Positions 16,377 to 26,087 of a DNA stretch of 64,000 nucleotides are shown here, piece after piece. A program made the position numbers and the translations under genes. Source of the DNA: CAYFPO01 sp964345035 (GTDB lineage Bacteria > Fidelibacterota > Marinisomatia > SCGC-AAA003-L08 > GCA-002704045). Positions within the stretch are counted from its first letter, which is position 1, and every line of letters starts with the position of its first letter. The notes beneath the pieces are model-generated. The model was not told the DNA's origin and did no database searches. It was given only the letters and a program-made list of their open reading frames with translations. The stretch covers positions 1 through 64,000 of the forward strand of contig CAYFPO010000007.1 of the NCBI GenBank assembly GCA_964345035.1. The letters run 5' to 3'.

Positions 16377-19235
16377 ATGAAGTCCATAGATGTCAAAAGT
16401 GTAATAATCGGAATGCTATCAATGGTAATCATTTTTATGACTGTTGGTATGCGCCAGACTGTAACCAATATGGGTGATATAGGTGTCACCTCTATTACCG
16501 TGATCGGCGAGGATGATGAAAAAGCATTGTTCATCGGCAGCGGAGGTGGTGGAAACGGTTATTTAAAAACGTATAATAAATATGGTAAAACCAGCGCATA
16601 TCTGGGAACCGGAGGAGGCGGAACAGGTGGTTTCAAAATCTATAACAGAGATGGTAAAACTCTGGCCTTCATTAGTGGATCTAAAGAAGGGAGAGGATTT
16701 CTGGAAATTTCAAATTCTAATGGAGATGCTGCAGCAAAATTACTCGCAGATGATAATGATAGTGGACAATTGAGATTAAATGATGCGGATGGCAATATGG
16801 CATTTGATTCGGATAATGCAATGACTGGAGATGCATCTTTAGGTGATGTAACTGTTAATTCACTTTCTGTAATTGATGCAGAAGATGCACTGAAAGTGTA
16901 TCTGGGTGTGGATGATGAGAAAAATGGGTATCTCCGGGTCACTCATGAAATTGAAGATTATTATTATCCATCAGATGAACCGGAAATTGAATTAGATACT
17001 TTTGGTGACATTTCAGTAAAATCCATTACAATTACTGATAGTGATAACAATACCAGGGCATTCTTAGGATTGGATGATTCCCAAAATGGTCAATTAAAAC
17101 TCTCAGATACTGAAACAGAAACTGTATATCCTCTGACTGAAGCTGAGCCGGAATTAGATTTCGGGGATATTCGTGTATCGTCCCTTACTGTAGTAAACGA
17201 AAATCAAAGTGCAATAGGATATTTTGGGCCATCTGATGAGGGAAAAGGCAATATCCGCACTTTGGATATGGAAGGAAGTGTACTGTTTTCATCAGATGAA
17301 ACATCCAAAGTTGAAGGAAATCTTGGAAATATCCGTGTTAATTCCATAACTGTCCAGGATGGTGCAGAAAATGAGGTAATATACCTTGGTACTGATGAAG
17401 CTTTAAATGGACTCATCAGTGTTGCAAATGCAGATGGAGATGTTACATTTACAACTTCAGATCCTGCTAAAGAGAGTAAAGAGAAAAATCTGGGGGACAT
17501 CACAGTAAATTCTATTACTGTAATGAATGAATATTTCACACCTACTACATTTATCGGAAATACACCTGAGGGAAGTGGCCGTTTGGAAGTAAATGATTTT
17601 ACGGGAAATTCAATTTTTAATTCGGATCAGGCAGTACAGACGGGTGAAGAATTTGGAGAGATCCAGGTGAGATCACTTGAGATAGTTAATCAAAATCAAG
17701 AAACCATGATGACACTTGGCACCGCACAAGGACAATTCGGTGTAATGAAAGCCAGGGATTCCGCCGGAAATGTGATCTTTTCATCTGATGAGATACCCAA
17801 GGGTGGGGATGGTCAAATTACCGGTGACGATATTGTTGTGAATTCCATTACACTAAAAAATGAAAATGATGAGATAACCGGATTCCTTGGAAATTCCGAA
17901 GATGGAAACAGTGAGTTAAGGATATACGGTACTGATGAATCTGAAACAGTATTATTAGGGACAAACTTCAGTGGACACGGATTTATGAGGACGTATAATA
18001 CAGATGGTACTCAGACATTGTATATGGGAACTTCTGAAAGTGGCGACGGATTATTAAAAACGTATAGTTCAGAGGGAAAAAAGACTACTTATTTGGGTTC
18101 TAACAAAAACAATACAGGCATGTTGAACACCTATAATGATTTTGGAGATATGGCGGCAATGATTGGTACATCATCTAATAACAGCGGCACTACAAAAATG
18201 TTTGATTCAAACGGTGGATTGATTTTTTCAGTTAATGATACTTCTGGCAATACTACAACTAAAAATCTTACAGCAAAAAGTGTAACCGTAGTAGATGGTT
18301 CGGGTGCAGGGAAAGGATTTATTGGTGTTAATAATTTCGGTAAAGGATTTATCAGTACCAATAATGTATATACTGACACAATTAGGTCTGAATATGGCAA
18401 TACTACTAAAATTCAAGCCAATCAGGTCGCAGTTAAAAATGACTACGGTGAGGAAAGAATTTTCTTGGGAGTAAATCAAGAAGATATAGGTTTTATAAAA
18501 ACCAATTTATCCAATACAGATATTGACTTTCTTTCAACTGAATCGGCTAAAAATACAGAAGTCCTGGGAGATATTCAGGTTTCCTCTTTATCCATCACTA
18601 CCCCGGAGGGAGATACCCGTGTATTTTTGGGGAGAAATAAGGAAGGAAATGGAATCATTACCACTCATAATGAAATAGGCGCCCAGACTAACTTTCTTGG
18701 CTCAGATATTGACGGTAGTGGTAAACTACAGATATCAAATACAACTGGACAAAAAATTGCGACAATCGGAACAGGAGTGAATGATGGAGGTTCATTGACT
18801 ACATACAATCGAATGAATGAGATAACTGCATCATTGGGTGTCAGTGAAGATGGTGTTACCGGTCACCTCACTGGAATTGATCACGTGGAAACATTTAATC
18901 AAATTGGTTTTAAAACCGCTTACTTTGGGAACGGAAGTAGTGATGAAGGACTGTTACGTGTATTTAATGCAGAAGGTGTACAATCCATGTTGATGGGGAC
19001 CTTATCCACAGGTGGTGGAATTATCACATCAAACACTAAAGGACTGATTACATCCTTTCTTGGAACCAGCGGTAGTGATGGCGGTCATTTGATCACTTAT
19101 AATTCTTATGGTAAGAAAACATCCTTTATGGGTACAAATAAGCATAATGACGGGATGGTGATCCTACGGGATAAAGGTGGCAATATCGGATGGGGAAAAG
19201 ATGGGAGAATTCCGGCATACTACGCAAAACAATAA
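16377..19235 (+). CDS. Large membrane-anchored repeat protein of unknown function
   Basis: 952 residues from the ATG at 16377, chosen because AGGAGG stands 6 bases before it; an in-frame ATG 20 codons upstream lacks a site. A hydrophobic segment at about 7-25 (VIIGMLSMVIIFMTVGM) is an anchor or uncleaved signal. The rest is built of repeats. Units of about 22 residues follow the pattern YNxxGKxTxxLGTxxxGxGxL, and longer units of 45-55 residues open with GDIxVNSITVxN, pass through FLGxxxxGxG and end in FxSDxxxx. The Gly/Asn/Thr-rich periodicity suggests a beta-solenoid or fibre. No enzyme motif was seen. hisC follows after 19 bases. Confidence 0.75.
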   Translation: MKSIDVKSVIIGMLSMVIIFMTVGMRQTVTNMGDIGVTSITVIGEDDEKALFIGSGGGGNGYLKTYNKYGKTSAYLGTGGGGTGGFKIYNRDGKTLAFISGSKEGRGFLEISNSNGDAAAKLLADDNDSGQLRLNDADGNMAFDSDNAMTGDASLGDVTVNSLSVIDAEDALKVYLGVDDEKNGYLRVTHEIEDYYYPSDEPEIELDTFGDISVKSITITDSDNNTRAFLGLDDSQNGQLKLSDTETETVYPLTEAEPELDFGDIRVSSLTVVNENQSAIGYFGPSDEGKGNIRTLDMEGSVLFSSDETSKVEGNLGNIRVNSITVQDGAENEVIYLGTDEALNGLISVANADGDVTFTTSDPAKESKEKNLGDITVNSITVMNEYFTPTTFIGNTPEGSGRLEVNDFTGNSIFNSDQAVQTGEEFGEIQVRSLEIVNQNQETMMTLGTAQGQFGVMKARDSAGNVIFSSDEIPKGGDGQITGDDIVVNSITLKNENDEITGFLGNSEDGNSELRIYGTDESETVLLGTNFSGHGFMRTYNTDGTQTLYMGTSESGDGLLKTYSSEGKKTTYLGSNKNNTGMLNTYNDFGDMAAMIGTSSNNSGTTKMFDSNGGLIFSVNDTSGNTTTKNLTAKSVTVVDGSGAGKGFIGVNNFGKGFISTNNVYTDTIRSEYGNTTKIQANQVAVKNDYGEERIFLGVNQEDIGFIKTNLSNTDIDFLSTESAKNTEVLGDIQVSSLSITTPEGDTRVFLGRNKEGNGIITTHNEIGAQTNFLGSDIDGSGKLQISNTTGQKIATIGTGVNDGGSLTTYNRMNEITASLGVSEDGVTGHLTGIDHVETFNQIGFKTAYFGNGSSDEGLLRVFNAEGVQSMLMGTLSTGGGIITSNTKGLITSFLGTSGSDGGHLITYNSYGKKTSFMGTNKHNDGMVILRDKGGNIGWGKDGRIPAYYAKQ

Positions 19236-19254
19236 TGGAACTACTTCCTGAATT

Positions 19255-20352
19255 ATGGCATTAGTTCCCAGACACATAAAAAACCTGTCACCATACAAAC
19301 CCGGGAAACCAATTTCTGAGGTAAAACGTGAACTAGGGTTAGAGAGGATTATTAAACTCGCCTCCAACGAAAATCCACTGGGTGCTTCACCGGCAGCACT
19401 CAGAGCGCTGACCGAGCATTGGAAGGATGTTCACAGATATCCTGATTCTGCAGCTTTTGAACTCAGATCCAAACTTGCTAAGCGGTTTGAAGTCAAAATT
19501 AACAATGTTATCTTAGGCAGCGGTAGTGAAGGTATTATGTCTGCAATTATGCGGACATTTCTATTCCCGGGAGATGAAATTGTTGCTGTACAAAATTCGT
19601 TTATTGGATTCAGAGTTCTTGCCAATGCAAGCGGAATTCATACAAATTGGGTACCGATGAAAGATTATCACTATGATCTTGTTGGAATGGCTGAATATAT
19701 AAACGAATATACAAAATTGATCTATCTTGCAAATCCTGATAATCCTACCGGTACATTTTTTACAAAATCTCAATTTGACATATTTATGAGATCTGTATCG
19801 GAAAACACATTGGTCATATTGGATGAAGCCTATTTTGAATATATTGAAGACAGAGAAGATTTTCCGGATTCAATGCTGTACCGATATGACAATGTTATCA
19901 CGTTACGGACTTTTTCGAAAGCATATGGTTTGGCAGGGTTGCGGGTTGGATACGGATTTGCACACGAGGATCTTATTGGAAATTTGATGAAAGTTAAATT
20001 ACCCTTTGAACCGTCCATACCTGCACAAATTGCAGGATTAGCAGCATTGGATGATGAAGAATTCCTGAAAAGAACATTGGAAACAAATAAAAAAAATAAA
20101 GAAGTGTTAGAATCAGTTTTGATGGAAATGGAATTGCAATTTATCCCGTCATCAACCAATTTTATTACAATTTGCTTTTCTACAATCAAAAAAGCAGAAA
20201 TATTCACACAAAAAATGCTGCAAAAAGGTATAATTTTACGCTACCTGAAAGGGTTTGGATTACCTGAATGTGTTAGAATAACAGTGGGTAATCAATCTGA
20301 AACTGAGTTTTTGATTAGAATTTTGAAAGAAGTAAATCCTACTGACAAATAA
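19255..20352 (+). CDS. hisC: Histidinol-phosphate aminotransferase
   Basis: 365-residue class I/II PLP aminotransferase acting in histidine synthesis. It shows IKLASNENPLGASPAAL near the start, GSGSEGIM, NPDNPTGTFF, LDEAYFEY and the PLP lysine in TLRTFSKAYGLAGLRVGYG near residue 223. No other his genes are near it. Lone HisC paralogs may also act on aromatic substrates. It probably shares a transcript with the repeat protein. Confidence 0.88.
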   Translation: MALVPRHIKNLSPYKPGKPISEVKRELGLERIIKLASNENPLGASPAALRALTEHWKDVHRYPDSAAFELRSKLAKRFEVKINNVILGSGSEGIMSAIMRTFLFPGDEIVAVQNSFIGFRVLANASGIHTNWVPMKDYHYDLVGMAEYINEYTKLIYLANPDNPTGTFFTKSQFDIFMRSVSENTLVILDEAYFEYIEDREDFPDSMLYRYDNVITLRTFSKAYGLAGLRVGYGFAHEDLIGNLMKVKLPFEPSIPAQIAGLAALDDEEFLKRTLETNKKNKEVLESVLMEMELQFIPSSTNFITICFSTIKKAEIFTQKMLQKGIILRYLKGFGLPECVRITVGNQSETEFLIRILKEVNPTDK

Positions 20353-20512
20353 TTCTATATGGATCTGTTACCTGCCGCACAATATTAAAATTGTATTCTG
20401 AGTAGATTTTACCTATAAAATCGAATTGGCAATCATATTAAAACATTTCCAACTTGTTACATCCCGAAATGAATAAAAAGATAATAAACACAATAAATTA
20501 CAAACTATAGAA

Positions 20513-22576
20513 ATGGGTAATATTAAAATTATATTATTAGTATTTTGCGCTTCAATAACGCACATCTATGGACAATCGTATAATATGGAGTTGTTAGGGC
20601 ATCTGCCTTTTGACCAGGAATGTTCAGATATCACCGGTTTTTATCAGGATGGTAGAGAGTTTGCAGTCGTTGGTTTATATAACGGTTCTGTATTTGTGGA
20701 TGTTACAGATCCAGGTGAACCATTTGAAGTTGGCAGGATAACAGGAAGTAACAGCATTTGGAGGGATTTAAAATACTGGAATCGCCATGTTTATATCGGA
20801 ACAGAAGCAAATGATGGAGTCCAGGTGGTAAGTGTTGATGATCCAGACACTCCGATACTGGTAAATTTAATTAATGATTTTACCAGCAGTCATAATATCC
20901 ACGTAGCAGATGGATTTTTATATGTCGTGGGTGCAGGTGATCATCATATCTGGATTTATGATCTATCAAATCCAGAGAATCCGACACTAGCCGGCACCTG
21001 GGATGAGGAATATATCCATGATCTCCATGTGTATAACAATAAAGCGTATTGTGCGGCGATTTATTCCAGTACGGTCTATATATTGGATGTATCTGACAAA
21101 AATTCTATAAATACACTTACCAGTTGGTCTTATGAAGGGAAAGCCCACGACTGTGCTGTTACCAGCGATGAGACCATTCTGATCACCGGAGATGAAATGA
21201 CAGGAGGAAATATAAAAATTTGGGATATATCTGATTATGACAATATTCAATTATTGAGTGAATATATGGTTGACCCTGCACATTCAGTACATAATGTATA
21301 TAATATAGATAATCTGGTTTATTGTTCATATTATGCTGACGGGACCAGAGTTTTGGATATCTCTGATCCTGAATATCCGATTGAAGTTGGGTATTATGAT
21401 ACAAGTGAATTGGAATCATTATATGTGGGGAATTGGGGGGTTTATCCATTTTTACCCAGTGGAAATATTATTTCAAGTGATATAGAAACCGGATTATATA
21501 TTACCCGATTAACAGGGCTGTCAATTATCCACGACCCGATAGAAGATGTATCTCACGAAGCAGCCAACTATCCGATAGAATCAATAATCAGATCATTTTC
21601 CGGCGAAGTTGCAGCTGCTTTTGTTTTTTACCGGTTATTAGGTATCGGTAATGAATCCTGGACCTCTATTAGTTTATCTGATGATGGAGATGGAAACTAT
21701 TCAGGTGAAATTCCACAACAGATATTAGGTACGGTTATTCAGTATTATATTTATGCCACTAATGAATTTTATGAAGAGTCTACATTTCCACCTGAAGGAA
21801 TTATAGATCCTCTGCTATTTACAGTTGGTCAACTACCCGAAATATATACAGAAAATTTTGAAGTTGACTCCGGTTGGTCAACTGATCCATCCGATGATGC
21901 ATCCTCAGGTATCTGGGTTAGAGATGAGCCCATTCCAACTTATTTGGGTGACATTAATGTCCAGCCGGGCACTGACCACACACCTGACGGCACAAATTGT
22001 TTTATCACAGGAAATACAGATAATCCATATGAACCCGGTTTAGATGACGTAGATTCAGGAACAACCACATTGATAAGTCCGGTTTTTGATTGTTCATCCT
22101 ATGATCATGCTATGTTAACCTATTGGCGGTGGTACACAAATAATACGGGTGATAATCCCAATGAAGATTACTGGCAGGTTGAGATTTCCAATGATTTCGG
22201 GTCAACTTGGAGCACTCTTGAAATGACAAATCAATCAAATGCAGATTGGACATTTCACAGGGTGATTTTGTCTGACTATGTAGAAATTACAGAAGGAATA
22301 CAGCTAAGATTTAAAGCATCAGATTACTTCAACCCATCTTTGGTTGAAGCAGCAGTAGATGATATTGCAATAGCTGTGTTCGGTCAGCCTGTCATACTTG
22401 GTGATGTAAATTTTGACATCTCAGTTGATATTTTGGATGTTGTATCCATTGTTCAATTCATTCATGGTAATATTGAATTTAATGCTTTTGAAATACAGGC
22501 AGCAGATTTTGATATGGATGGAATTGTAAATGTCCTGGATATTGTTGCTATTATTGATTTTATTTTGGATAATTGA
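20513..22576 (+). CDS. Secreted choice-of-anchor/LVIVD propeller protein with dockerin
   Basis: 687 residues with a signal peptide (IKIILLVFCASITHIYG, about 4-20). Residues about 22-335 form LVIVD-type repeats (VFVDVTDPGEPFEVG, IYDLSNPENPTLAG, VLDISDPEYPIEVG), a probable beta-propeller as in choice-of-anchor B proteins. A middle region is followed by a jelly-roll-like module (about 445-625, ENFEVDSGW ... AAVDDIAIAVF). The last 60 residues hold two Ca-binding dockerin-like repeats (GDVNFDISVDILDVV and ADFDMDGIVNVLDIV). It is probably exported and may be docked through a cohesin partner. The role is unknown. Confidence 0.75.
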   Translation: MGNIKIILLVFCASITHIYGQSYNMELLGHLPFDQECSDITGFYQDGREFAVVGLYNGSVFVDVTDPGEPFEVGRITGSNSIWRDLKYWNRHVYIGTEANDGVQVVSVDDPDTPILVNLINDFTSSHNIHVADGFLYVVGAGDHHIWIYDLSNPENPTLAGTWDEEYIHDLHVYNNKAYCAAIYSSTVYILDVSDKNSINTLTSWSYEGKAHDCAVTSDETILITGDEMTGGNIKIWDISDYDNIQLLSEYMVDPAHSVHNVYNIDNLVYCSYYADGTRVLDISDPEYPIEVGYYDTSELESLYVGNWGVYPFLPSGNIISSDIETGLYITRLTGLSIIHDPIEDVSHEAANYPIESIIRSFSGEVAAAFVFYRLLGIGNESWTSISLSDDGDGNYSGEIPQQILGTVIQYYIYATNEFYEESTFPPEGIIDPLLFTVGQLPEIYTENFEVDSGWSTDPSDDASSGIWVRDEPIPTYLGDINVQPGTDHTPDGTNCFITGNTDNPYEPGLDDVDSGTTTLISPVFDCSSYDHAMLTYWRWYTNNTGDNPNEDYWQVEISNDFGSTWSTLEMTNQSNADWTFHRVILSDYVEITEGIQLRFKASDYFNPSLVEAAVDDIAIAVFGQPVILGDVNFDISVDILDVVSIVQFIHGNIEFNAFEIQAADFDMDGIVNVLDIVAIIDFILDN

Positions 22577-22685
22577 TGAACTTTTGGCAATTTAGTATGT
22601 TTCATTTATTCAAAAAAATCATCTAAACAGGGTAATCAATCCCTAATTAAATTATACAGTAAGATAGTAAAAAATTTCAGACACT

Positions 22686-23759
22686 ATGAATATACATCTT
22701 TCATACATGGAACGTGCAATACAATTAGCACGACAGGGATTAGGAAAAACATCACCAAACCCACTGGTTGGCTGTGTACTGGTAAAAGAAGGGCAAATAA
22801 TAGGGGAAGGGTATCATGAATTTTATGGTGGTCCACATGCAGAAAAAATTGCACTGGATAATTCATTTTTACCACCTGAAGGATCCACTGCCTACATAAC
22901 CTTGGAACCATGCAGTATAGCAGCAAAAACTCCTCCGTGTACAAAATTATTAATCGAAAATGGAATTCGGGAAGTTTTTGTAGCTATGCCGGATCCAAAC
23001 CCTAAAATATCCAACAGTGGAATTAAAGAATTAGAAGACCATGGAATCACAGTACATGTTGGTCTTTGCAAAGATGAAGCTGAAGAAATGAATAAAGGGT
23101 TTAATAAATGGATAACATCAGGCCGGCCGTGGGTTATTGGAAAAGCAGCACAATCCATAAATGGTTTCATGGGAATAGACCAGGGCAGTCAGGTATGTAT
23201 TACCGGAGCTGAAGTACGTAAAGACTCTCATCGCTTAAGGGCTTCAGTGGATGCAATTATGGTGGGTAGGCAAACAGCACTTATTGATGATCCAAAACTC
23301 ACTGTTAGGGATGTGAATGGTAAAAATCCGGTTCGGGTAATAGTTGATACAAATAGAAAATTACCATTGACATTGAATATATTTAGAGACGAAGCCGCAG
23401 AAACAATTGTTTTGTGTTCACAGAATAACTTTTCCAGAAGCCGAACTTCATTCTGCACCTATATTCCAGTAAAAGAAGAAAATGACAAATTATCCGCAGA
23501 CCATATTTTACTGACTCTCGGACAGGAAGGGATTACAACTGTACTTATTGAAGGAGGATCTAAATTACTCTCTACCTTTAATGAGGAAAAACTCATTGAT
23601 GAAATTTATATTTACACATCTCCTGATAAAATGGAAAATGCACAATTAATAAATCCACTCAGATTGGATGAATCCTGGGAAATCCGTGAAGAAAAAACCC
23701 TGGGCAAAGATTCTTTAGTAACAGCTATACGAAAGGAAAAATGTTTACAGGAATCGTAG
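22686..23759 (+). CDS. ribD: Bifunctional riboflavin deaminase/reductase RibD
   Basis: 357 residues, catalysing the second and third steps of riboflavin synthesis from the GTP cyclohydrolase II product. The N-terminal deaminase (about 1-145) has the zinc motif HAE in GGPHAEKIALD and Cys pair in LEPCSIAAKTPPC. The C-terminal reductase (about 148-355) has the SINGFMGID, DAIMVGRQTALIDDPKLTVR and IEGGSKLLS motifs. The 3' end overlaps ribE by 19 bases. The 109-base upstream gap lacks the conserved FMN riboswitch sequences. Confidence 0.95.
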   Translation: MNIHLSYMERAIQLARQGLGKTSPNPLVGCVLVKEGQIIGEGYHEFYGGPHAEKIALDNSFLPPEGSTAYITLEPCSIAAKTPPCTKLLIENGIREVFVAMPDPNPKISNSGIKELEDHGITVHVGLCKDEAEEMNKGFNKWITSGRPWVIGKAAQSINGFMGIDQGSQVCITGAEVRKDSHRLRASVDAIMVGRQTALIDDPKLTVRDVNGKNPVRVIVDTNRKLPLTLNIFRDEAAETIVLCSQNNFSRSRTSFCTYIPVKEENDKLSADHILLTLGQEGITTVLIEGGSKLLSTFNEEKLIDEIYIYTSPDKMENAQLINPLRLDESWEIREEKTLGKDSLVTAIRKEKCLQES

Positions 23760-24397
23760 AAGAACTTGGTACGTTAACAGGAATTCAGGATACAAAAGCC
23801 GGTAAAAAATTCACAATCCGGGTAAATGTAATAAATGAAGATATTCAGATAGGTGACAGTGTTTCTGTAAATGGTGTGTGTCTGACTATAGTGGATTTTA
23901 CGAAAAATACACTCCAGGTGGATCTTGTAGAGGAGACGTTAAATAGGTCTAATCTGGGCGAATTAGAAATTAATACGCAGGTGAATCTTGAACGAGCGTT
24001 GACATTATCCACTCGTATTGGCGGGCATATTCTCCAGGGGCATGTAGAAACAACTGCTGTAATAATTGATAAACAAGAGTTGGGAGAATCATCCGTCATG
24101 GTTATCAGCATCAGTCCTGAATGGCGCAGGTATTGCATTGAAAAGGGATCCATTGCATTAGATGGAATTTCACTCACTATTGCAGACATTGAGGAAAATT
24201 TTATCTCAATTGCATTAATTCCACAGACATTAAAAATGACTACTTTAGGATACAAGGATATTGGTGATACTTTGAATGTAGAAACAGACATAATTGCCAA
24301 ATATGTTGAAAACCTTCTATATTGTGATGAAGAAGAACAGACAAAGAAAACCGAGCTGGTGAATAAACTTGTTAATTGGGGGTTTGGTGAGAGTTAA
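23741..24397 (+). CDS. ribE: Riboflavin synthase alpha subunit
   Basis: 218 residues made of two lumazine-binding repeats. It begins with the characteristic MFTGIVEELG; the N-terminal half contains SVSVNGVCLTI and the second half IALDGISLTIADIEENF. It joins two 6,7-dimethyl-8-ribityllumazines into riboflavin. The stop shares one base with the ribBA start. Confidence 0.95.
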   Translation: MFTGIVEELGTLTGIQDTKAGKKFTIRVNVINEDIQIGDSVSVNGVCLTIVDFTKNTLQVDLVEETLNRSNLGELEINTQVNLERALTLSTRIGGHILQGHVETTAVIIDKQELGESSVMVISISPEWRRYCIEKGSIALDGISLTIADIEENFISIALIPQTLKMTTLGYKDIGDTLNVETDIIAKYVENLLYCDEEEQTKKTELVNKLVNWGFGES

Positions 24398-25620
24398 TGT
24401 CCGAATTTGAATCCATAATATCAGCCATCGAGGCCTTTAAAAATGGTTCTATGATAATTGTGGTGGATGATGAAAAACGCGAGAATGAAGGTGATTTTAT
24501 AATAGCCGCGGATAAGATCACGCCCGAAGACATTAACTTTATGATCAAGGAAGGGAAGGGTCTTCTCTGCATGCCTATCACTTTGAAGAATGCCCAGAGA
24601 CTACAATTAAATCCCATGGTAGGAGATAATACATCTCTCCATGAAACTGCATTCACTGTTAGTGTGGATGCCAGAGACAACACATCCACAGGAATTTCTG
24701 CAAGAGACAGATGGGAAACCATACAGGTGATCATTGATGAAAACTCCAAACCATCTGACTTGGCACGTCCCGGTCATATGTTCCCCCTGATTGCAAAAGA
24801 AGGTGGTGTTTTACAGCGGGCAGGTCATACAGAAGCTGCCGTTGATTTAGCAACAATTGCAGGATGCAGCCCTGCAGCAGTATTAGTTGAAATTGTGGAT
24901 GATGATGGCACTATGGCACGTCTCGACAGACTTCAGGAGATCTCAGAAAAATTTAATCTGCCTCTGGTGTCTATTGCTGATCTCATAAACTATCGAAGGC
25001 ACCAAGTGCGGTTAATAGATAAATTAACCACGATCCCATTTCCCACAAGGTATGGTGACTTTACTCTGAACTTATTCGAAGATAAAATACATGGTGATCA
25101 TCACGTAGCACTGGTTAAAGGAACGATCGACCCTGACAGGGAAACTCTGGTTCGGGTACATTCCCAATGTCTGACCGGTGATCTATTCGGTTCGCTCCGT
25201 TGTGATTGTGGTGAACAGTTAAATGCCACCTTAGAACAGATTGAGAATGAAGGCAGTGGTGTGTTGGTTTATCTCCGGCAAGAGGGGAGGGGTATTGGAC
25301 TCAAAAATAAGATTCTTGCCTATGAGCTTCAGGATACCGGAATGGATACTGTGGAAGCCAATCAGGAATTGGGATTTCCTCCGGACTTGAGAGAATATGG
25401 GATTGGAGCTCAAATACTGAAGGACTGCGGAGTGAAGAAAATGCGTATTTTGACAAACAATCCCAGAAAAATTATAGGACTTGAAGGATTCGGATTAGAA
25501 GTTGTTGGCAGGGAACCTATTGAAATGGATACCAATGAAATGAACCATAAATATCTCCAGACAAAACGTGATAAACTCGGACATCTTATTTTAAATCATC
25601 ATTTATTCGAAAATGAGTAA
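24397..25620 (+). CDS. ribBA: 3,4-dihydroxybutanone phosphate synthase/GTP cyclohydrolase II
   Basis: 407-residue fusion. The N-terminal RibB part (about 1-205) shows DDEKRENEGDFI, RPGHMFPLIAKEGGVL and RAGHTEAAVDLATIAG. The C-terminal RibA part (about 210-405) has the zinc cysteines in HSQCLTGDLFGSLRCDCGEQL and the RQEGRGIGLKNKI active-site loop. It supplies both precursors of riboflavin. It overlaps ribH by 8 bases. Confidence 0.96.
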   Translation: MSEFESIISAIEAFKNGSMIIVVDDEKRENEGDFIIAADKITPEDINFMIKEGKGLLCMPITLKNAQRLQLNPMVGDNTSLHETAFTVSVDARDNTSTGISARDRWETIQVIIDENSKPSDLARPGHMFPLIAKEGGVLQRAGHTEAAVDLATIAGCSPAAVLVEIVDDDGTMARLDRLQEISEKFNLPLVSIADLINYRRHQVRLIDKLTTIPFPTRYGDFTLNLFEDKIHGDHHVALVKGTIDPDRETLVRVHSQCLTGDLFGSLRCDCGEQLNATLEQIENEGSGVLVYLRQEGRGIGLKNKILAYELQDTGMDTVEANQELGFPPDLREYGIGAQILKDCGVKKMRILTNNPRKIIGLEGFGLEVVGREPIEMDTNEMNHKYLQTKRDKLGHLILNHHLFENE

Positions 25621-26086
25621 AATTACCGGTGATACCTCTGCGGAGGGTAAAAAAATTACAATTGTCGCTGGTGAATTCAACCAACCCATAGTAGATCAAT
25701 TAATTGATGGTGCTTCAGATGCATTCGTTCATTTTGGTGGTGAATCCAAAAATTTGAAAATAATAACCGTGCCCGGTGCATTTGAGATTCCGGGAACAGT
25801 TAATCAGGTACTGAAAAACTCCAGTCCAGATGCCATAGTCACACTGGGTGCTGTCATTCGGGGCGGTACAGCTCATTTTGATTTCATTGCAGGGGAGGCT
25901 GCCCGCGGTATAGGAGAATTTTCCAGAACCAGCGACATTCCGGTGATTTTTGGTGTGTTAACTACATACGATCTTCAACAAGCACAGGAAAGAGCAGGTA
26001 CAAAAGCAGGAAATAAAGGCTGGGAAGTAATGGAAGCGGCACTCCAGACAATCTCAGTGTATAAGCAGATTAAACACTCCGCTTAA
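25613..26086 (+). CDS. ribH: 6,7-dimethyl-8-ribityllumazine synthase
   Basis: 157 residues. The active-site segments AGEFNQPIVDQL, PGAFEIPGTV, GAVIRGGTAHFDFIAGEAARGI and PVIFGVLTTYDLQQA are clear. It is last of the four riboflavin enzymes in this overlapping operon, which is therefore complete apart from the pyrimidine phosphatase. Confidence 0.96.
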   Translation: MSKITGDTSAEGKKITIVAGEFNQPIVDQLIDGASDAFVHFGGESKNLKIITVPGAFEIPGTVNQVLKNSSPDAIVTLGAVIRGGTAHFDFIAGEAARGIGEFSRTSDIPVIFGVLTTYDLQQAQERAGTKAGNKGWEVMEAALQTISVYKQIKHSA

Positions 26087-26087
26087 T

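Noticed and set aside
22577..22685. FMN riboswitch upstream of the riboflavin operon
   Set aside because: The 109-base gap lacks the conserved AGGGTATC-like and GGGGC aptamer segments and is too short for the fold.
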